Shown here in pieces: positions 20,891 to 34,920 of a stretch of 64,000 nt of DNA. Source of the DNA: Cercis canadensis (lineage: Eukaryota; Streptophyta; Magnoliopsida; Fabales; Fabaceae). Under the pieces are notes generated by a model, which saw nothing but the letters and a program-made list of their open reading frames with translations, did not search any database and was not told where the DNA came from. Where the stretch lies: NCBI GenBank assembly GCA_003255065.1, contig QAOA01000533.1:221536-285535 (forward strand), in the 5' to 3' direction. Both the position numbers and the translations under genes were made by a program. Positions within the stretch are counted from its first letter, which is position 1, and the number at the start of each line of letters is the position of its first letter.

Positions 20891-23800
20891 TCTGTCCAGT
20901 CCTAGATACAGTGAATTATAAGAAAAATATTCGAGTTAGAAACATTTAGAAACAGGGATGAATCGAAACAGGGCCCTGAGCCCGATATAGTGACTCAAAA
21001 GAAAACTATCCAGCCCAAGATACAGTGACCCAGAAGAAAAATATCTGAGTTAGAAACAGGGATGAACCGAAACAGGGTCCCGGGCCAGATATAGTGACTC
21101 ACCAGGAAACTGTCCAGCCCTAGATAAAATGAACCATAAGAACAATATCCGAGTTAGAAACAGGGATGAACCGAAAACGGGTTCCGGGGCATATACATTG
21201 ACTCACCAGGAATCTGTCCAGTCCTAGATACAGTGAATTATAAGAAAAATATTCGAGTTAGAAACATTTAGAAACAGAGATGAACCGAAACAGGGTCCCG
21301 GGGCAGATATAGTGACTCACCAGGAAACTGTCTAGTCCCAGATAATGTAAACCATAAAGAAAATATCCGAGTCAGAAAGAGGGATGAACCGAAACAGGGC
21401 CCTGAGCCAGATATAGTGACTCAAAAGAAAACTATCTAGCCCAAGATACAGTGAACCAGAAGAAAAATATCTGAGTTAGAAACATGGATGAACCGAAATA
21501 GGGTCCCGGGGCAGATATAGTTACTCACCAGGAAACTGTCCACCCCTCGATACAGTGCACTATAAGAAAAATATTCGAGTTAGAAACATTTAGAAACGGC
21601 GATGAACCGAAATAGGGTCCCAGAGTAGATATAGTGACTCACCAGGAAACTGTCCAGTCCCAGATAAAGTCAACCATAAGAAAATTATCCGAGTCAGATA
21701 TAGGGATGAATCGAAACAGGGCCTTGGGCCAGATATAGTGCCTCACCAGGAAACTATCCAGCCCCAGATACAGTGAACCAGAAGAAAAATATCCGAGTTA
21801 AAAATAGGGATGAACTGAAAACGGGTTCCGGGCCAAATATAGTGACTCACCAGTAATCTGTCTAGTCCTAGATACAGTGAATTATAAGAAAAATATCCGA
21901 GTTAGAAACATTTAGAAACGGGGATGAATCAAAACAGGGTCCCGGAGAATATATAGTGACTCACTGGGAAACTGTCCAGTCCCAGATAAAGTGAACCATA
22001 AGAAAAATATCCGAGTCAGATATAGGGAAGAACCGAAACAGGACCCTGGGCCATATATAGTGACTCATCAGGAAACTATCAAGCCCCAGATACAATGTAC
22101 CAGAAGAAAAATATCCGAGTTAGAAACAGGGATGAACCGAAACAGGTTCCAGAGGCAGATATAGTGATTCACCAGGAAACTGTCTAGTCCAGATAAAGTA
22201 AACCATAAAAAAAATATCTGAGTCAGAAATAGGGATGAACCAAAACAGGGCCCTGGGTCAGATATAGTGACTCACCAGGAAACTATCCAGCCCCAGATAC
22301 AGTGAACCAGAAGAAAAATATCCGAGTTAGAAATAGGGATGAACCGAAAACGGGTCCCGGGGCAAATATAGTGACTCACCAGGAATCTGTCCAGTCCTAG
22401 ATACAGTGAATTATAAGAAAAATATCCGAGTTAGAAACATTTAGAAACAGGGATGAACCGAAACATGGTCCCGGGGCTGATATAGTGACTCACCAGGAAA
22501 CTGTCCAGTCCTCGATACAGTGCACTATAAGAAAAACATTCGAGTTAGAAACATTTAGAAACGGGGATGAACCGAAACAGGGTCCCGGAGCAGATATAGT
22601 GACTCACCAGGAAACTGTCCAGTCTCAGATAAAGTCAACCATAAGAAAAATATCCGTGTCAGATATAGGGATGAACCGAAACAGGGCCCTGGGCCAGATA
22701 TAGTGACTCACAAGGAAACTATCCAGCCCCAGATACAGTGAACAAGAAGAAAAATATCCGAGTTAGAAACAGGGATGAACCAAAACAGGGCCCGGGGCAG
22801 ATATAGTGACTCACCAGGAAACTGTCCAGCCCCAGATACAGTGAACCATAAGAAAAATATCGGAGTTAGAAACAGGGATGAACCGAAAACGGGTCCTAGG
22901 GTAGATATAGTGACTCACCAGGAAACTGTCCAGTCCTCGATACAGTGCACTATAAGAAAAATATCCGAGTTAGAAACATTTAGAAACAGGGATGAACTGA
23001 AACAGGGTCCCGGGGCAGATATAGTGACTCACTAGGAAACTATCTAGTTCCAGATAAAGTAAACCATAAAAAAAATATCCGAGTTAGAAATAGGGATGAA
23101 CCAAAACAGGGCCCTGGGTAAGATATAGTGACTCTCCACGAAACTATCCAGCCCCAGATACAGTGAACCAGAAGAAAAATATCCGAGTTAGAAACAGGGA
23201 TGAACCGAAAACGGGTCCCGGGGCAAATATAGTGACTGACCAGGAATCTGTCCAGTCCTAGATACAGTGAATCATAAGAAAAATATCCGAATTAGAAACA
23301 GGGATGAACCGAAACAGGGTCCCGGGGTAGATATAGTGACTCACCAGGAAATTTTCCAGCCCCAGATAAAATGAACCATAAGAAAAATATCCGAGTTAGA
23401 AACAGGGATGAACCGAAAATGGGTTCCGGGGCATATACATTGACTCACCAGGAATCTGTCCAGTCCTAGATACAGTGAATTATAAGAAAAATATTCGAGT
23501 TAGAAATATTTAGAAACAGGGTTGAACCGAAACATGGTCCCGGGGCTGATATAGTGACTCACTAGGAAACTGTCTAGTCCTCGATACTGTGCACTATAAG
23601 AAAAATATTCGAGTTAGAAACATTTAGAAACGGGGATGAACCGAAACAGGGTCCCGGAGCAGATATAGTGACTCACCAGGAAACTGTCCAGTCTCAGATA
23701 AAGTCAACCATAAGAAAAATATCCGAGTCAGATATGGGGATGAACCGAAACAGGACCCTGGGCCAGATATAGTGACTCATCAGGAAACTATTATGCCCCA

Positions 23801-26800
23801 GTTACAGTGTACCAGAAGAAAAATATCCGAGTTAGAAACAGGGATGAACCGAAACAGGGTCCCAGGGCAGATATAGTGACTCACCAGGAAACTGTCCAGC
23901 CCCAGATACAATGAACCAGAAGAAAAATATTCGAGTCAGAAATAGGGATGAACTGAAACAAGGTCCCGGGGCAGATATAGTGACTCACTAGGAAACTGTC
24001 CAGCCACAGATACAGTGAACCATAAGAAAAATATCCGAGTTAGAAACAGGGATGAACCGAAAACGGCTCCTGGGGTAGATATAGTGACTCACCAGGAATC
24101 TGTCCAGCCCTAGATACAGTGAATTATAAGAAAAATATTCGAGTTAGAAACAATTAGAAACAGGGATGAACCGAAACAGGGTCCTGGAGTAGATATAGTG
24201 ACTCACCAGGAAACTGTCCAGTCCTCGATACAGTGAACTATAAGAAAAATATCCGAGTTAGAAACATTTAGAAACAGGGATGAACCGAAACAGGGTCCCG
24301 GGGCAGATATAGTGACTCACTAGGAAACTATCCAGCCCTAGATATAGTGAACTAAAAGAAAAATATCCAAGTAAGAAACAATTAGAAAAAGGGATTAAAA
24401 GAAACAGGGTGCCGGGGTAAATATAGGGACTCACAAGAAAACTGTCTAGCCCTAGAAACAGTGAACCAAAAGAAAAATATTTGAGTCAAAAATAGTTAGA
24501 AACAGGGATGTATCGAAAGCGGGTCCCGGGGCAGATATAGTGACTCAACAGGAAACTGTCCAGTCCCAGATACAGTGAACCAGAAGAAAAAAACCCGAGT
24601 TACAAATAGGGATGAACCGAAACAGGGTCCCGGGGCAGATATAATGACTCACCAGGAAACTGTCCAGCCCCAGATAAAATGAACCATAAGAAAAATATCC
24701 GAGTTAGAAATAGGGATGAACCGAAAACGAGTTCCGGGGCATATACATTGACTCACCAGGAATCTGTCCAGTCCTAGATACGGTGAATTATAAGAAAAGT
24801 ATTCGAGTTAGAAACATTTAGAAATAGGGATGAACCAAAACATGGTCCCGGGGCTGATATAGTGACTCACCAGGAAACTGTCCAGTCCTTGATACAGTGA
24901 ACTATAAGAAAAATATCCGAGTTAGAAACAGGGATGAACCGAAACAGGGTCCCGGGGCAAATATAGTGACTCACCAGGAAACAATCCAGCCCCAGATATA
25001 GTGAACTAAAAGAAAAATATCCAAGTAAGAAACAGTTAGAAACAGGGATTAACAGAAACAGGGTCTCGGGGTAGATATAGTGACTCACCAGAAAACTGTC
25101 TAGCCCTAGATACAGTGAACCAAAAGAAAAATATCTGAGTCAAAAATAGTTAGAAACAGGGATGTATCGAAAGCGGGTCCCGGGGCAGATATAGTGACTC
25201 TCCAAGAATCCGTCCAGTCCTCGATACAGTGCACTATAAGAAAAATATCCGAGTTAGAATCATTTAGAAACGGGGATGAACCGAAACAGGGTCCCAGAGC
25301 AGATATAGTGACTCACTAGGAAACTGTCCAGTCCCAGATAAAGTGAACCATAAGAAAAATATCCGTGTCAGATATAGGGATGAACCGAAACAGGACCCTG
25401 GGCCAGATATAGTGACTCATCAGGAAACTATCGAGCCCCAGATACAGTGTACCAGAAGAAAAATATCCGAGTTAGAAACAGGGATGAACCGAAACAGGGT
25501 CCAGAGGAAGATATAGTGACTCATCAGGAAACTATCCAGCCCCAGATAAAATGAACCATAAGAAAAATATCCGAGTTAGAAACATTTAGAAACAAGGATG
25601 AACCGAAACAGGGCCCTGCGCCAGATATAGTGACTCAACAGAAAACTATCCAGCCCAAGATACAGTGAACCAGAAGAAAAATATCTGAGTTAGAAAAAGG
25701 GATGAACCGAAACAGGGTCCCGGGGCAGATATAGTGACTCACCAGGAAACTGTCTAGTCCCAGATAAAGTAAACCATAAAAAAAATATCCTAGCCAGAAA
25801 TAGAGATGAACCGAAACAGGGATCTGGGTCAGATATAGTGACTCACCAGGAAACTATCCAGCCCCAGAAACAATGAACCATAAGAAAAATAACCGAGTTA
25901 GAAACAGGGATGAACCGAAAACGGGTCCCGGGCCAAATATAGTGACTCACCAAGAATCTGTCTAGTCCTAGATACAGTGAATTATAAGAAAAATATCCGA
26001 GTTAGAAACATTTTGAAACGGGGATGAACAGAAACAGGGTCCCGAGGTAGATATAGTGACTCACCAGGAAACTGTCCTGTCCTTGATACAGTGAACTATA
26101 AGAAAAATATCCGAGTTAGAAACAGGGATGAACCGAAACAGGGTCCCGTGGCAAATATAGTGACTCACCAGGAAACAATCCAGCCCCAGATATAGTGAAC
26201 TAAAAGAAAATTATCCAAGTAAGAAACAGTTAGAAACAGGGATGAACAGAAACAGGGTCCCGAGGTAGATATAGTGACTCACCAGGAAACTGTCCAGCCC
26301 TAGATACAGTTAACTATAAGAAAAATATCTGAGTCAGAAACAGTTAGAAACAGGGATGTACCGAAACCGAGTCCCGGGGCAGATATATTGACTTACCAGG
26401 AAACTTTCCTTTCCCAGATAAAGTGAACTACAAGAAAAATATCCGAGTCAGAAACAGGGATGAACCGAAACAGGACCCTGGGCCAGATATAGTGACTCAC
26501 TAGGAAACTATGCAGCCCCAGATACAGTGAACCATAAGAAAAATATTCGAGTTAGAAATAAGGACGAACCGAAACAGGGCCCTGGGCCAGATATAGTGAC
26601 TCACCAGGAAACTATGCAGGCCCAGACACAGTGAACCATAAGAAAAATATTCGAGTTAGAAACAGGGATGAACCGAAACAGGGTCCTGGGGTAGATATAG
26701 TGACTCACCAGGAAACTGTCCAGTCCCAGATAAAAGGAACCATAAGAAAAATATCTGACTCAGAAACAAGGATGAACCGAAACACGGCCCTGGGCCTGAT

Positions 26801-29800
26801 ATAGTGACTCACCCGGAAACTGCCCAGCCCCAGATACAGTGAACCATAAGAAAAATATCTGAGTCAGAAACAGTTAGAAACAGGAACGTACCGAAAGCGG
26901 GTCCCGGGGCAGATATAGTGACTCGCCAGGAATCTGTCCAGCCCTAGATAAAATGAACCATAAGAAAAATATCCGAGTTAGAAACAGGTATGAACCGAAA
27001 ACGTGTTCCGGGGCATATACATTGACTCACCAGGAATCTGTCCAATCCTAGATGCAGTGAATTATATGAAAAATATTCGAGTTAGAAACACTTAGAAACA
27101 GGGATGAACCAAAACATGGTCCCGGGGCTGATATAGTGACTCACCAGGAAACTGTCCAGTCCTCGAAACAGTGAACTATAAGGAAAATATCCGAGTTAGA
27201 AACATATAGAAACAGGGATGAACCGAAACAGGGTCCCGGGCAGATATAGTGACTCACCAGGAAACAGTCCAGTCCCAGATAAAGTAAACCATAAGAAAAA
27301 TATCCAAATCAGAAAGAGGGATGAACCGAAACAGGGCCCTCGGCCAGATATAATGACTTACCAGGAAACTATCCAGCCCCAGATATAGTGAACCAGAAGA
27401 AAAATATCCGAGTTAAAAACATTTAGAAACAGGGATGAACCGAAAATGGGTCCCGGGGCAAATATAGTGACTCACCAGGAATTTTTTCAGTCCTAGATAC
27501 AGTGAATTATAAGAAAAATATCCGAGTTAAAAACATTTAGAAACAGGGATGAACCGAAACAGGGCCCTGGGCCAGATATAGTGACTAAACAGGAAACTAT
27601 CCAGCCCAAGGTACAGTGAACCAGAAGAAAAATATCTGAGTTAGAAACAGGGATGAACCGGAACAGGATCTCGGGGCAGATATAGTGACTCACCAGGAAA
27701 CTATGCAGCCTCAGATACAGTGAACCATAAGAAAAATATTCGAGTTAGAAATAAGGACGAACCGAAACAGGGCCCTGGGCCAGATATAGTGACTCACCAG
27801 GAAACTATGCAGCCCCAGATACAGTGAACCATAAGAAAAATATTCGAGTTAGAAACAGGGATGAACTGAAACAGGGTCTTGGGGTAGATATACTGACTCA
27901 CCAGGAAACTGTCCTGTCCTAGATACAAGGAACCATAAGAAAAATATCTGACTCAGAAACAGGGATGAATCGAAACAGGGCCCTGGGCCTGATATAGTGA
28001 CTCACCCAGAAACTGTCCAGCCCCAGATACAGTGAACCATAAGGAAAATATCCGAGTAAGAAACAGTTAGAAACAGGGATGAACAGAAACAAGGTCCCGG
28101 GGTAGATATAGTGACTCACTAGGAAACTATCCAACCCTAGATACAGTGAACCATAAGAAAAATATCTGAGTCAGAAACAGTTAGAAACAGGAACCTACCG
28201 AAAGCGGGTCCCGGGGCCGATATAGTGACTCGCCAGGAAACTATCCAGCCCCAGATAAAATGAACCATAAGAAAAATATCCAAGTTAGAAACAGGGATGA
28301 ACCGAAAACGGGTTCCGGGGCATATACATTGACTCACCAGGAATCTGTCCAGTCCTAGATACAGTGAATTATATGAAAAATATTCGAGTTAGAAACACTT
28401 AGAAACAGGGATGAACCGAAACATGATCCCGAGGCAGATATAGTGACTCACCAGGAAACTGTCCAGTCCTCGATACAGTGAACTGTAAGAAAAATATCCG
28501 AGTTAGAAACATTTAGATACAGGGATGAACCGAAACAGGGTCCCGGGCAGATATAGTGACTCACCAGGAAACAGTCCAGTCCTAGATAAAGTAAACCATA
28601 AGAAAAATATCCGAATCAGAAAGAGGAATGTACCGAAACAGGGCCCTCGGCCAGATATAGTGACTCACCAGGAAACTATCCAGCCCCAAATACAGTGAAC
28701 CAGAAGAAAAATAGCCAAGTTAGAAGCAGGGATGAACCGAAAACGGGTCCCGGGGCAAATATAGTGACTCACCAAGAATTTGTCGAGTCCTCGATACAGT
28801 GCACTATAAGAAAAATATCCGAGTTAGAAACAGTTAGAAACAGGGATGAACACAAACAGGGTCCCGAGGTAGATATAGTGACTCACCAGGAAACTGTCTA
28901 GCCCTAGATACAGTGAACCATAAGAAAAATATCTGAGTCAGAAACAGTTAGAAACAGGGATGTACCTAAACCGGTCCCGGGGCAGATATATTGACTCACC
29001 AGGGAACTTTCCTGTCCCAGATAAAGTGAACTATAAGAAAAATATCCGAGTCAGAAACAGGGATGAACCAAAACAGGGCCTTGGGCCAGATATAGTGACT
29101 CACCAGGAAACTATCCAGCCCTAGATACAGTGAACCAGAAGAAAAATATTCGAGTTAGAAAGAGGGATGAACCGAAACAGGGTCCTGGTGCAGATATAGC
29201 GACTCACCAGGAAAATGTCCAGCCCCAGATACAGTGAACCATAAGAAAAATATCCGAGTCAGAAAAAAGGACGAACCGAAACAGGGCCCTAGGCCAGATA
29301 TAGTAACTCACTAGGAACCTATCCAGCCCCAGATACAGTGAACCAGAAGAAAAATATCCGAGTTAGAAAGAGGGATCAACCGAAACAGGGTCCCGGGGCA
29401 GATATAGTGACTCACCAGGAAACTGTCCAGCCCCAGATACAGTGAACCATAAGAAAAATATCCGAGTTCGAAACAGGGATGAATAGAAACAGGGTCCCGA
29501 GGTAGATATAGTAACTCACCAGGAAACTGTCCAGCCCTAGATACAGTGAACCATAAGAAAAATATCCGAGTTAGAAATAGAGATGAACCGAAAACGGGTT
29601 CCGAGGCATATACATTGACTCACCAGGAATCTGTCCAGTACTAGATACAGTGAATTATATGAAAAATATTCGAGTTAGAAACACTAAGAAACAGGGATGA
29701 ACCGAAACATGGTCCCGGGGCTGATATAGTGACTCACCAGGAAATTGTCCAGTCCTCGATACAGTGAACTATAAGAAAAATATCCAAGTTAGAAACATTC

Positions 29801-30023
29801 AGAAATAGGGATGAACCGAAACAGGGTCCCGGGGCAGATATAGTGACTCACCAGGAAACTGTCCTGTGCCAGATAAAGTAAACCATAAGAAAAATATCCG
29901 AGTCAGAAAGAGCGATGAACCGAAACGGGCCCTGGGCCAGATATAGTGACTCACCAGGAAACTGTCCAGCCCTAGATACAGTGAATTATAAGAAAAATAT
30001 CTGAGTCAGAAATAGTTTGAAAC

Positions 30024-33000
30024 ATGGATGTATCGAAAACGGGTCCCGGGGTAGATATAGTGACCAGCCAGGAATCTGTCCAGTCCTCAATACAGTGCAC
30101 TATAAGAATAATATCCGAGTTAGAAACATTTAGAAACAGGGATGAACGGAAACAGGGCCCTGGGCCAGATATAGCGACTCAACAGGAAACTATCCAGCCC
30201 AAGATACAGTGAACCAGAAGAAAAATATCTGAGTTAGAAACAGGGATGAACCGAAAACGGGTCCCGGGGCAAAGATAGTGACTCACCAGGAATTTGTCCA
30301 GCCCTAGATACAGTGAATTATAAGAAAAAATCCGAGTTAGAAACAGTTAGAAACAGGGATGAACCGAAACAGGGCCCTGGGTCATATATAGTGACTCAAC
30401 AAGAAACTATCCAGCCCAAGATACAATGAACCAGAAGAAAAATATCTGAGTTAGAAACAGGGATGAACCGAAACAGGGTCTCGGGGCAGATATAGTGACT
30501 CACCAGGAAACTGTCCAGCCCCAGATTAAGTGAACAATAAGAAAAATATCCGAGTAAGAAACAGTGAGAAACAGGGATGAATAGAAACAGGGTCCCGGGG
30601 AAGATATAGTGACTCACCAGGAAACTGTCCAGCCCTAGATACAGTGAATCATAAGAAAAATATCTGAGGCAAAAACAGGGATGAACCGAAAACGGGTCCC
30701 GGGGCAAATATAGTGACTCAACAGGAATTTGTCTAGTCCTAGATACAGTGAATTATAAGAAAAATATCTGAGTCAGAAAGAGTTTGAAACAGGGATGTAT
30801 CGAAAACGGGTCCCGGGGTAGATATAGTGACCCGCCAGGAATCTGTCCAGTCCTCAATACAGTGCACTATAAGAATAATATCCGAGTTAGAAACATTTAG
30901 AAACAGGGATGAACCGAAACAGGGCCCTGGGCCAGATATAGCGACTCAACAGGAAACTATCCAGCCCAAGAGACAGTGAACCAAAATAAAAATATCTGAG
31001 TTAGAAACAGGGATGAACCGAAACAGGGTCCCGGCGCAGATATAGTAACTCACCAGGAAACTATCCAATCCCAGATAAATTGAACAATAAGAAAAATATC
31101 TGAGTTAGAAACAGGGATGAAACGAAACAGGGCCCTGGGCCAGATATAGTGACTTACCAGGAAACTATCCAGCCCTAGATACAATGAATCAGAAGAAAAA
31201 TATTCGAGTTAGAAATAGGGATGAACCGAAACAGGGTCCCGGGGCAGATATAGTGACTCACCAGGAAACTGTCCAGCCCCATATACAGTGAACCAGAAGA
31301 AAAATATTCGAGTTAGAAACAGGGATGAACCGAAACAGGGTCCCGGGGCAGATATAGTGACTCACCAGGAAACTGTCCAGTCCCAGATTAAGTGAACAAT
31401 AAGAAAAATATCCGAGTAAGAAACAGTGAGAAACAGGGATGAACAGAAACAGGGTCCCGGGGAAGATATAGTGACTCACTAGGAAACTGTCCATCCCTAG
31501 ATACAGTGAACCATGAGAAAAATATCTGAGGCAGAAACAGGGATGAACCGAAAACGGGTCCCGGGGCAAATATAGTGACTCAACAGGAATTTGTCCAGCC
31601 CTAGATACAGTTAATTATAAGAAAAAATCCGAGTTAGAAACAGTTAGAAACAGGGATGAACCGAAACAGGGCCCTGGGTCAGATATAGTGACTCAACAGG
31701 AAACTATCCAGCCCAAGATACAGTGAACCAGAGGAAAAATATCTGAGTTAGAAAAATGGATGAACCGAAACAGGGTCCCGGCGCAGATATAGTGACTCAC
31801 CAGGAAACTATCCAGTCCTAGATAAATTGAACAATAAGAAAAATATCTGAGTTAGAAACAGGGATGAATCGAAACAGGGCCCTGGGCCAGATATAGTGAC
31901 TTACCAGGAAACTATCCTGCCCTAGATACAATGAACCAGAAGAAAAATATCTGAGTGAGAAACAGGGATGAACCGAAATAGGGTCTCGGGGCAGATATAG
32001 TGACTCACCAGGAAACTGTCCAGTCCCAGATTAAGTGAACAATAAGAAAAATATCCGAGTAAGAAACAGTGAGAAACAGGGATGAACAGAAACAGGGTCC
32101 CGGGGAAGATATAGTGACTCACCAGGAAACTGTCCAGCCCTAGATACAGTGAATCATAAGAAAAATATCTGACGCAGAAACAGGGATGAACCGAAAACGG
32201 GTCCCGGGGCAAATATAGTGACTCAACAGGAATTTGTCAAGTCCTAGATACAGTGAATTATAAGAAAAATATCTGAGTCAGAAATAGTTTGAAACATGGA
32301 TGTATCGAAAACGGGTCCTGGGGTAGATATAGTGACCCGCCAGGAATATGTCCAGTCCTCAAGACAGTGCACTATAAGAATAATATCCGAGTTAGAAACA
32401 TTTACAAACAGGGATGAACGGGAACAGGGCCCTGGGCCAGATATAGCGACTCAACAGGAAACTATCCAGCCCAAGATACAGTGAACCAGAAGAAAAATAT
32501 CTGAGTTAGAAACAGGGATGAACCGAAAACGGGTCCCGGGGCAAAGATAGTGACTCACCAGGAATTTGTCCAGCCCTAGATACAGTGAATTATAAGAAAA
32601 AATCCGAGTTAGAAACAGTTAGAAACAGGGATGAACCGAAACAGGGCCCTGGGTCAGATATAGTGACTCAACAGGAAACTATCCAGCCCAAGATACAGTG
32701 AACCAGAAGAAAAATATCTGAGTTAGAAACAGGGATGAACCGAAACAGGGTCTCGGGGCAGATATAGTGACTCACCAGGAAACTGTCCAGCCCCAGATTA
32801 AGGGAACAATAAGAAAAATATCCGAGTAAGAAACAGTGAGAAACAGGGATGAACAGAAACAGGGTCCCGGGGAAGATATAGTGACTCACCAGGAAACTGT
32901 CCAGCCCTAGATACAGTGAATCATAAGAAAAATATCTGACGCAGAAACAGGGATGAACCGAAAACGGGTCCCGGGGCAAATATAGTGACTCAACAGGAAT

Positions 33001-34560
33001 TTGTCAAGTCCTAGATACAGTGAATTATAAGAAAAATATCTGAGTCAGAAATAGTTTGAAACATGGATGTATCGAAAACGGGTCCTGGGGTAGATATAGT
33101 GACCCGCCAGGAATATGTCCAGTCCTCAAGACAGTGCACTATAAGAATAATATCCGAGTTAGAAACATTTACAAACAGGGATGAACGGGAACAGGGCCCT
33201 GGGCCAGATATAGCGACTCAACAGGAAACTATCCAGCCCAAGATACAGTGAACCAGAAGAAAAATATCTTAGTTAGAAACAAGGATGAACCGAAAACGGG
33301 TCCCGGGGCAAAGATAGTGACTCACCAGGAATTTGTCCAGCCCTAGATACAGTGAATTATAAGAAAAAATCTGAGTTAGAAACAGGGATGAACCGAAACA
33401 GGGCCCTGGGTCAGATATAGTGACTCAACAGGAAACTATCCAGCCCAAGATACAGTGAACCAGAAGAAAAATATCTGAGTTAGAAACAGGGATGAACCGA
33501 AACAGGGTCTCGGGGCAGATATAGTGACTCACCAGGAAACTGTCCAGCCCCAGATTAAGTGAACAATAAGAAAAATATCCGAGTAAGAAACAGTGAGAAA
33601 CAGGGATGAACAGAAACAGGGTCCCGGGGAAGATATAGTGACTCACCAGGAAACTGTCCAGCCCTAGATACAGTGAATCATAAGAAAAATATCTGACGCA
33701 GAAACAGGGATGAACCGAAAACGGGTCCCGGGGCAAATATAGTGACTCAACAGGAATTTGTCAAGTCCTAGATACAGTGAATTATAAGAAAAATATCTGA
33801 GTCAGAAATAGTTTGAAACATGGATGTATCGAAAACGGGTCCTGGGGTAGATATAGTGACCCGCCAGGAATATGTCCAGTCCTCAATACAGTGCACTATA
33901 AGAATAATATCCGAGTTAGAAACATTTACAAACAGGGATGAACGGGAACAGGGCCCTGGGCCAGATATAGCGACTCAACAGGAAACTATCCAGCCCAAGA
34001 TACAGTGAACCAGAAGAAAAATATCTGAGTTAGAAACAGGGATGAACCGAAAACGGGTCCCGGGGCAAAGATAGTGACTCACCAGGAATTTGTCCAGCCC
34101 TAGATACAGTGAATTATAAGAAAAAATCCGAGTTAGAAACAGTTAGAAACAGGGATGAACCGAAACAGGGCCCTGGGTCAGATATAGTGACTCAACAGGA
34201 AACTATCCAGCCCAAGATACAGTGAACCAGAAGAAAAATATCTGAGTTAGAAACAGGGATGAACCGAAACAGGGTCTCGGGGCAGATATAGTGACTCACC
34301 AGGAAACTGTCCAGTCCCAGATTAAGTGAACAATAAGAAAAATATCCGAGTAAGAAAAAGTGAGAAACAGGAATGAACAGAAACAGGGTCCCGGGGAAGA
34401 TATAGTGACTCACCAGGAAACTGTCCAGCCCTAGATACAGTGAACCATAAGAAAAATATCTGAGGCAGAAACAGGGATGAACCGAAAACGGGTCCCGGGG
34501 CAAATATAGTGACTCAACAGGAATTTGTCCAGTCCTAGATACAGTGAATTATAAGAAAAA
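30024..34560 (+). repeat. Higher-order repeat, 767-bp heptamer
   Basis: The diagnostic atggatgtatcgaaaac monomer recurs at 30024, 30791 (first base differs), 32296, 33063 and 33820, spacings 767, 1505 (two rearranged copies), 767 and 757. One unit (32299-33066) divides into seven monomers of 114, 104, 113, 104, 114, 104 and 114 bp. Copies at 32.3 and 33.1 kb differ at few bases. The 757-bp copy lost exactly one 10-bp expansion near 33371, turning a 114-type into a 104-type monomer. It diverges after about 34560. Confidence 0.9.
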
Positions 34561-34920
34561 TATCCGAGTTAGAAACATTTAGAAACAGGGATGGACCGAA
34601 ACAGGGCCCTGGGTCAGATATAGTGACTCAACAGGAAACTATCCAGCCCAAGATATAGAAAAATATCCGATTTAGAAACAGGGATGAACAGAAACAGGGC
34701 CCCGGGGCGATATAGTGACTCACCAGGAAACCGTATAGCCCCAGATACAGTGAACCATAAGAAAAATATTCGAGTCAGAAATTGGGATGAACCGAAACAG
34801 GTCCTAGGCCAGATATAGTAACTCAATAGGAAACTATCCAACCCCATATACAGTGAACCAGAAGAAAAATATTCTAGTTAGAAACAGGGATGAACCGAAA
34901 CAGGGTCACGGGGCTGATAT

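Noticed and set aside
30396..34503. Repeated reading frames of about 103 codons on the minus strand of the satellite
   Set aside because: They recur with the satellite period, cover three monomers (312 bp, a multiple of three), and appear wherever monomers lack stops. They are by-products of the repeat, with no start context or conservation beyond that of the DNA.
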